Shown: piece after piece, positions 62,124 to 64,000 of the stretch
Position numbering within the stretch: the first letter of the stretch is position 1
Layout: each line of letters starts with the position of its first letter
Origin: FEN-1139 sp964396375
GTDB taxonomy: Bacteria > Myxococcota_A > Polyangia > Polyangiales > Polyangiaceae
Reading direction: 5' to 3'
DNA length: 64,000 bases
Assembly (NCBI GenBank): GCA_964396375.1
Contig: CAYNEY010000004.1
Location: 62,001-126,000 of the forward strand
Notes under the pieces: model-generated
Told to the model about the DNA's origin: nothing
Database searches by the model: none
What the model saw: the letters and a program-made list of their open reading frames with translations, nothing else
Position numbers and translations under genes: made by a program

Positions 62124-62288
62124 AGTGGGTTCGCCCGGAGGGGCGGTGCCGAGTTTTCGCAGCGCCCAAATTCGGAGTCACAGATCGGCGGCTCGACGGG
62201 TCGGTGGGGTGGACCCAAACGGCCCAGAGCCTTGACGGCGCCAGGGCGTCGTTTGGGCCCCACGTCCCTTCGTGCCGCGGCCGCAACC

Positions 62289-62387
62289 CTACTTGCCTGC
62301 GGCTTTCTCCTTCTTCTTCTGCTTCTTCTCTTTGACGCTGAGCTTCGGCTTGTTGTTGGTCTTTGGTTTCTCTTGTCCCTTGGGCAT
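62289..62387 (-). CDS. 32-residue lysine-rich protein
   Basis: A short gene starting at the ATG complementing 62385-62387 with GAGGAG ten bases upstream. The product begins MPKGQEKPKTNNKPKL and ends in a Lys-rich stretch (about 40% Lys); it is a type of tiny basic protein I know as a conserved hypothetical in several proteobacteria. No fold expected; it might bind nucleic acid. It lies between glnB and metK with its own ribosome binding site. Confidence 0.6.
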   Translation of the reverse strand: MPKGQEKPKTNNKPKLSVKEKKQKKKEKAAGK

Positions 62388-62517
62388 GGCTCGATTGCTC
62401 CTCGCCGAGATCCGGTCCAACTCCCGCGGTGGCGTGGCCGCGGATTGCTCACATTATAACCGAAGCGGTTTGGGGTAAGGCAAGAGGACGGATCCAGCCG
62501 CCCGGCACGAAACAGGA

Positions 62518-62549
62518 CAGGCCCGCGGCGCCGAAACTCCGCAGGCCTG
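62518..62549 (-). terminator. Probable terminator after metK
   Basis: Downstream of metK on the minus strand, CAGGCCTGCG pairs with CGCGGGCCTG (10 bp with one G-U) around a 12-base loop, followed by TCCTGTTT. Confidence 0.5.
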
Positions 62550-62604
62550 CTCTCCTGATGTTGTCGTCTGTCCCCCGGTCACGATCGGGGGCACCTCGAC
62601 CTTG

Positions 62605-63870
62605 TCACTTCTTCGATTTCTTGCCCGTTTTCTTGGGTGAGGCTGGCTTTCCATTACTCCGGGCTGCCTTCGGAGCGGCTTTCCGGGCGGGCTTCTCGGC
62701 GAAGCGGGCCGAGGTGCCGAGTAGGTCCTGAGCCAAATCTTCGGCCCGAGTGAGTCTCTCCCAGGGGAACTCGGTGCGGCCGAAGTGGCCGTAGGCGGCG
62801 GTGTTCCGGTAGATGGGGCGGAGCAGATCGAGTTCGGTGATCAGCGCCTTGGGACGGAAGTCGAAGGTCTTCTGGACAGCTGCAGCGATTTTGGCTTCGT
62901 CGATCGCTGCGGTTCCGAAGGTGTTGACGTAGACACCGACGGGCTGGGCTACCCCGATTGCGTAGGCGACCTGAACCTCGACGCGGCGAGCCAGTCCGGC
63001 TGCCACGATGTTCTTGGCGACATACCGCGCGAAGTAGCATGCGCTCCGGTCAACCTTCGAGGGGTCCTTGCCGCTGAAGGCGCCGCCTCCGTGACGTCCC
63101 ATCCCACCGTAGGTATCGACGATGATTTTTCGCCCAGTTAGGCCGGCATCGCCAAACGGACCGCCGATCACGAAGCGACCCGTCGGATTCACATAGTACT
63201 TGGTCTTGTTGTCAAGGAGGCGGGCAGGCAGCGTGGGCTTGATGCAAAGCTCCATCACCGCCTCCTTCAGATCCTTGTATTTGACGTCGGGAGAATGCTG
63301 GGTCGAGACCACGACCGCATCGATACGCTTCGGTTGATCGTCTTCGTACTCCACCGTCACCTGGCTTTTGCTATCGGGGCGGAGGAAGTCCACTTGGTTC
63401 TTCTTGCGGACCTTGGCCAGGCTTTGCACCAGATCATGGGCGTACATGATCGGCGCGGGCATGAGTTCGGGGGTCTCGTCGCAGGCGAAACCGAACATGA
63501 GTCCTTGGTCGCCTGCGCCCTGCTCCTTGAACATCCCCTCACCCTCGGTCACCCCTTGAGAGATGTCCGGTGATTGGGGCTCGACGGCGATCAGCACGCC
63601 GCAGGTGTCGGCGTCAAAGCCCATCGCTGAGTCGGTGTAGCCGATATCGCGCACCACCCCGCGGGCGATCCGACCGAAGTCTAGAGAAGCGGTGGTGGTG
63701 ATCTCTCCCGCCAGGACGATGAAGCCTGTCTTGCACAGCGATTCGCAGGCAACACGGCTCTTCGGATCCTGGGCCAGCGCGGCGTCCAACACCGCGTCCG
63801 AGATCTGATCACACATCTTGTCGGGGTGGCCCTCACTCACGGATTCAGACGTAAATAAATAACGGCTCAT
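62605..63870 (-). CDS. metK: S-adenosylmethionine synthetase
   Basis: 421 residues, slightly longer than usual because of a Lys/Ala-rich tail from about residue 395. It makes SAM from methionine and ATP. Motifs: FTSESVSEGHPDKMCDQISDAVLD, GAGDQGLMFGFACDE and GGGAFSGKDPSKVDRSACY. It would supply the methyltransferase encoded in this window and many others. About 130 bases of upstream sequence remain before the window edge; I do not recognise a SAM riboswitch there. Confidence 0.97.
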   Translation of the reverse strand: MSRYLFTSESVSEGHPDKMCDQISDAVLDAALAQDPKSRVACESLCKTGFIVLAGEITTTASLDFGRIARGVVRDIGYTDSAMGFDADTCGVLIAVEPQSPDISQGVTEGEGMFKEQGAGDQGLMFGFACDETPELMPAPIMYAHDLVQSLAKVRKKNQVDFLRPDSKSQVTVEYEDDQPKRIDAVVVSTQHSPDVKYKDLKEAVMELCIKPTLPARLLDNKTKYYVNPTGRFVIGGPFGDAGLTGRKIIVDTYGGMGRHGGGAFSGKDPSKVDRSACYFARYVAKNIVAAGLARRVEVQVAYAIGVAQPVGVYVNTFGTAAIDEAKIAAAVQKTFDFRPKALITELDLLRPIYRNTAAYGHFGRTEFPWERLTRAEDLAQDLLGTSARFAEKPARKAAPKAARSNGKPASPKKTGKKSKK

Positions 63871-64000
63871 CGGGATCTCTCACAGGTTCGTGACAATCGA
63901 TAACGAGTCACGCGCGGTGAGCGAGGACGATAAGGCCCGAGGACCCAACGCGCGATGGGGTTCGACACGGAGCGGCACGCTAGCACGGTCCTACCGGCTG

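Noticed and set aside
63871..64000. SAM-type riboswitch upstream of metK
   Set aside because: I could not match the sequence to a SAM riboswitch core; only a covariance-model search could settle it, and the region is cut by the window edge.

Overview
The window looks like a chromosomal segment of a Myxococcota bacterium, most likely of the Polyangia (Sorangium/Polyangium-like) lineage. The evidence is the high G+C, the many secreted lipoproteins whose mature part starts with a long Gly/Ser/Thr/Gln-rich linker, a MYXO-CTERM-type C-terminal tail (Cys-Gly-Cys, one membrane helix, Arg cluster), several Ser/Thr kinases and orphan histidine kinases, and cysteine-rich surface proteins. I see no tRNA, rRNA, CRISPR array, insertion sequence or prophage. 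Two runs of N (100 at 8445-8544 and 50 at 15235-15284) each fall inside the Gly-rich linker of a secreted protein and break its reading frame; they look like assembly gaps in repeats.

Layout. 1-4.3 kb: a minus-strand glycogen/alpha-glucan operon (glgC, a GT4 glycogen synthase, a phosphohexomutase, then a GPH-type sugar symporter cut by the window edge). 4.3-18.6 kb: surface and polysaccharide genes, namely a small lipoprotein, a GH8 lipoprotein, an overlapping three-gene operon (CHAP/MYXO-CTERM protein, winged-helix protein, CAP-like lipoprotein), a TonB-dependent receptor carrying its own TonB-C-like domain with a coupled lipoprotein, a beta-barrel protein, a polytopic membrane protein, a GH88/GH105 lipoprotein and an L,D-transpeptidase. 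18.7-21.5 kb: mutH, truD and a PP2C phosphatase. 21.6-34.6 kb: branched-chain amino-acid synthesis in two blocks, marR-leuC-leuD and ilvB-ilvN-leuA-cimA-leuB, separated by a Ski2-like helicase and a PLD-like protein. The second block is preceded by a well-formed transcription attenuator with a leader peptide rich in Leu, Ile and Val codons.

34.8-47.6 kb: a DHH phosphoesterase, a Ser/Thr kinase, a PilZ-like protein, small secreted and regulatory proteins, a PrmC-like methyltransferase, a hybrid histidine kinase, a GH27 enzyme and a CorA channel. 47.8-50.9 kb: an ECF sigma / FecR-like / exported-protein operon with overlapping genes. 51-57 kb: a disulfide-rich repeat lipoprotein, a DUF4398/OmpA envelope pair and two overlapping histidine kinases. 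57-64 kb: an acetyltransferase, a membrane Ser/Thr kinase with a large C-terminal sensor region, a PLP enzyme, a PII protein, a 32-residue Lys-rich protein and metK.

How the genes fit together. The ilv/leu genes make Leu and Val, and because cimA sits in the operon they can make Ile from pyruvate without threonine. The attenuator would tie the main operon to charging of the matching tRNAs, while leuCD sits behind a MarR regulator whose likely operator overlaps its own start. The glycosidases, glgC/glgA and symporter point to scavenging plant or microbial polysaccharide and storing glucan. The most striking single items are the ilv attenuator, a complete-looking MutH outside its usual gammaproteobacterial range, the MarR-leuCD unit and the uncharacterised CHAP/winged-helix/CAP operon.
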